From the NCBI GenBank assembly GCA_900556545.1, contig USPE01000110.1, positions 1 through 6,415 of the forward strand: a DNA stretch of 6,415 nt, read 5' to 3'. The notes beneath the pieces are model-generated. The model saw nothing but the letters and a program-made list of their open reading frames with translations. It did not search any database and was not told the origin of the DNA. The translations under genes and the position numbers were made by a program. The stretch comes from an uncultured Peptococcaceae bacterium (GTDB lineage: Bacteria > Bacillota > Peptococcia > Peptococcales > Peptococcaceae). Positions 5,931-6,415 of this stretch are shown here, in pieces (positions within the stretch are counted from its first letter, which is position 1; each line of letters opens with the position of its first letter).

Positions 5931-5969
5931 AAGACGTATTGTTAGACAATAAGACGTATGTTAGACAAT
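5931..5969. repeat. Two-copy tandem repeat with palindromic core
   Basis: AAGACGTATTGTTAGACAAT (5931-5950) is followed head to tail by a 19-base copy (5951-5969) lacking one T. The first copy, with the next base, contains the perfect palindrome TATTGT-TAG-ACAATA; the missing T weakens it in the second. The repeats sit between the two convergent terminators. Slippage or a tandem protein-binding site are both possible; no function can be assigned. Confidence 0.75.
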
Positions 5970-6015
5970 AAAAATATCCGGAATAAATCTTTTGTGATTG
6001 ATTTATCCCGGATAT
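5970..6015 (-). terminator. Rho-independent terminator of the symporter gene
   Basis: Positions 6015-6000 and 5989-5974 form a 16-base-pair stem in the minus-strand transcript (one G-U, the rest Watson-Crick) with a 10-base loop, followed by TTTT (5973-5970). The stem starts 11 bases past the symporter stop. In the plus-strand transcript the G-U becomes an A-C mismatch and the T-run is displaced, so it mainly serves the minus strand, though it could back up the terminator at 5877. Confidence 0.85.
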
Positions 6016-6026
6016 GAAATCATTTT

Positions 6027-6415
6027 TTATTTTGTTGTAGACGGATGCTTGTGCATTTTATTGTTGATGGTATCAATAACAACGGCAATCGCGTTATCAC
6101 CGGATACATTGGCTGCAGTACCAAAACTGTCCTGTGTTAAGTACAGAGCGATCATCAGAGAAGCCAATGGACTTTCCACTGCGATACCGATCATAGGCAA
6201 AAATGGCAGTGCACTCATAACAGCACCGCCCGGTGCGCCTGGTGCAGCAACCATAGCAATGCCTAAAATGAACAGGAATGGCATAAATACACCTAAAGAG
6301 TAATCCATACCATTGATATAAAGCAAAGCAACGGAGAAGCAGGTCAATGAAGTAATACTGCCTGCTAAATGAATGGTTGCGCATAATGGAACAACGAATT
6401 CACGAATTTGTTTTG
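6027..6415 (-). CDS. Dicarboxylate/amino acid:cation symporter (DAACS), C-terminal part
   Basis: The last 128 residues are visible, from the first complete codon at 6413 to TAA at 6027; the start is outside the window. The family (about 400-430 residues) imports acidic or neutral amino acids or dicarboxylates with Na+ or H+ across the inner membrane. The part present covers the end of the seventh-helix region, the second re-entrant hairpin (AAPGAPGGAVMSALPFL, visible residues 56-72) and the eighth helix QDSFGTAANVSGDNAIAVV (94-112). In that helix Asp95, Thr99, Asn102 and Asp106 match the substrate- and sodium-binding residues 394, 398, 401 and 405 of GltPh. The position of the acidic-side-chain-binding Arg397 is Gly98, which argues against glutamate or aspartate as substrate. 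The tail is basic. A perfect-type terminator follows. Confidence 0.92.
   Translation of the reverse strand, partial: KQIREFVVPLCATIHLAGSITSLTCFSVALLYINGMDYSLGVFMPFLFILGIAMVAAPGAPGGAVMSALPFLPMIGIAVESPLASLMIALYLTQDSFGTAANVSGDNAIAVVIDTINNKMHKHPSTTK

Noticed and set aside
5931..5969. CRISPR-like repeat
   Set aside because: Only two copies, directly adjacent with no spacer, and no cas gene in the window.
5998..6303. 101-codon plus-strand frame at the right end
   Set aside because: Its low-complexity product is the antisense of the symporter's hairpin and helix 8, and it starts inside the terminator hairpin.
6097..6384. 95-codon minus-strand frame at the right end
   Set aside because: Different frame from the symporter, which is open to the window edge and has conserved transporter motifs.

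Overview
The window (about 42% GC by eye) looks like chromosomal DNA of an endospore-forming, probably anaerobic member of the Bacillota (Clostridia or Negativicutes). The evidence is the adjacent dipicolinate synthase genes dpaA and dpaB, a second gene often tied to cell-wall or spore-wall work (a NodB-type polysaccharide deacetylase), strong AGGAGG-type ribosome binding sites, and AT-rich intergenic DNA with hairpin-plus-T terminators. Species cannot be told from the sequence alone.

Layout. The left 2.47 kb is read on the minus strand as a tight unit, dpaA (2472-1609), dpaB (1594-992), then a glutamine-hydrolysing asparagine synthetase (974 to beyond position 1), with gaps of only 14 and 17 bases. 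A sigma-K-like promoter (2504-2531) lies in front of dpaA. Divergently, on the plus strand, comes a ten-helix EamA/DMT transporter (2619-3587) whose start region holds a strong Shine-Dalgarno, a 10-codon mini-ORF overlapping the transporter start, and a sigma-A-like promoter. These are competing readings of the same bases. Next come a membrane-anchored polysaccharide deacetylase (3863-4660), then a likely two-gene unit of a nicotinamidase-like cysteine hydrolase (4868-5383) and a YbgC-type acyl-CoA thioesterase (5438-5863), closed by a strong terminator (5877-5909). The right edge holds, on the minus strand, the C-terminal third of a dicarboxylate/amino acid:cation symporter (6415-6027) with its own terminator (5970-6015).

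How the genes relate. DpaA and DpaB together make dipicolinic acid from the lysine/diaminopimelate pathway intermediate in the mother cell. An amidotransferase of the AsnB family in the same apparent operon suggests that asparagine supply, or amidation of a diaminopimelate-containing wall precursor, is tied to late sporulation; that link is inference. The plus-strand genes look like separate housekeeping units. The short convergent gap at 5864-6026 is packed with two terminators and two small imperfect tandem duplications, one with a palindromic core. I see no RNA gene, CRISPR array, insertion sequence, phage gene or defence system, and no convincing undescribed multi-gene system. The more unusual points are the asnB linkage, the overlapping signals between dpaA and the transporter, and the tandem repeats.
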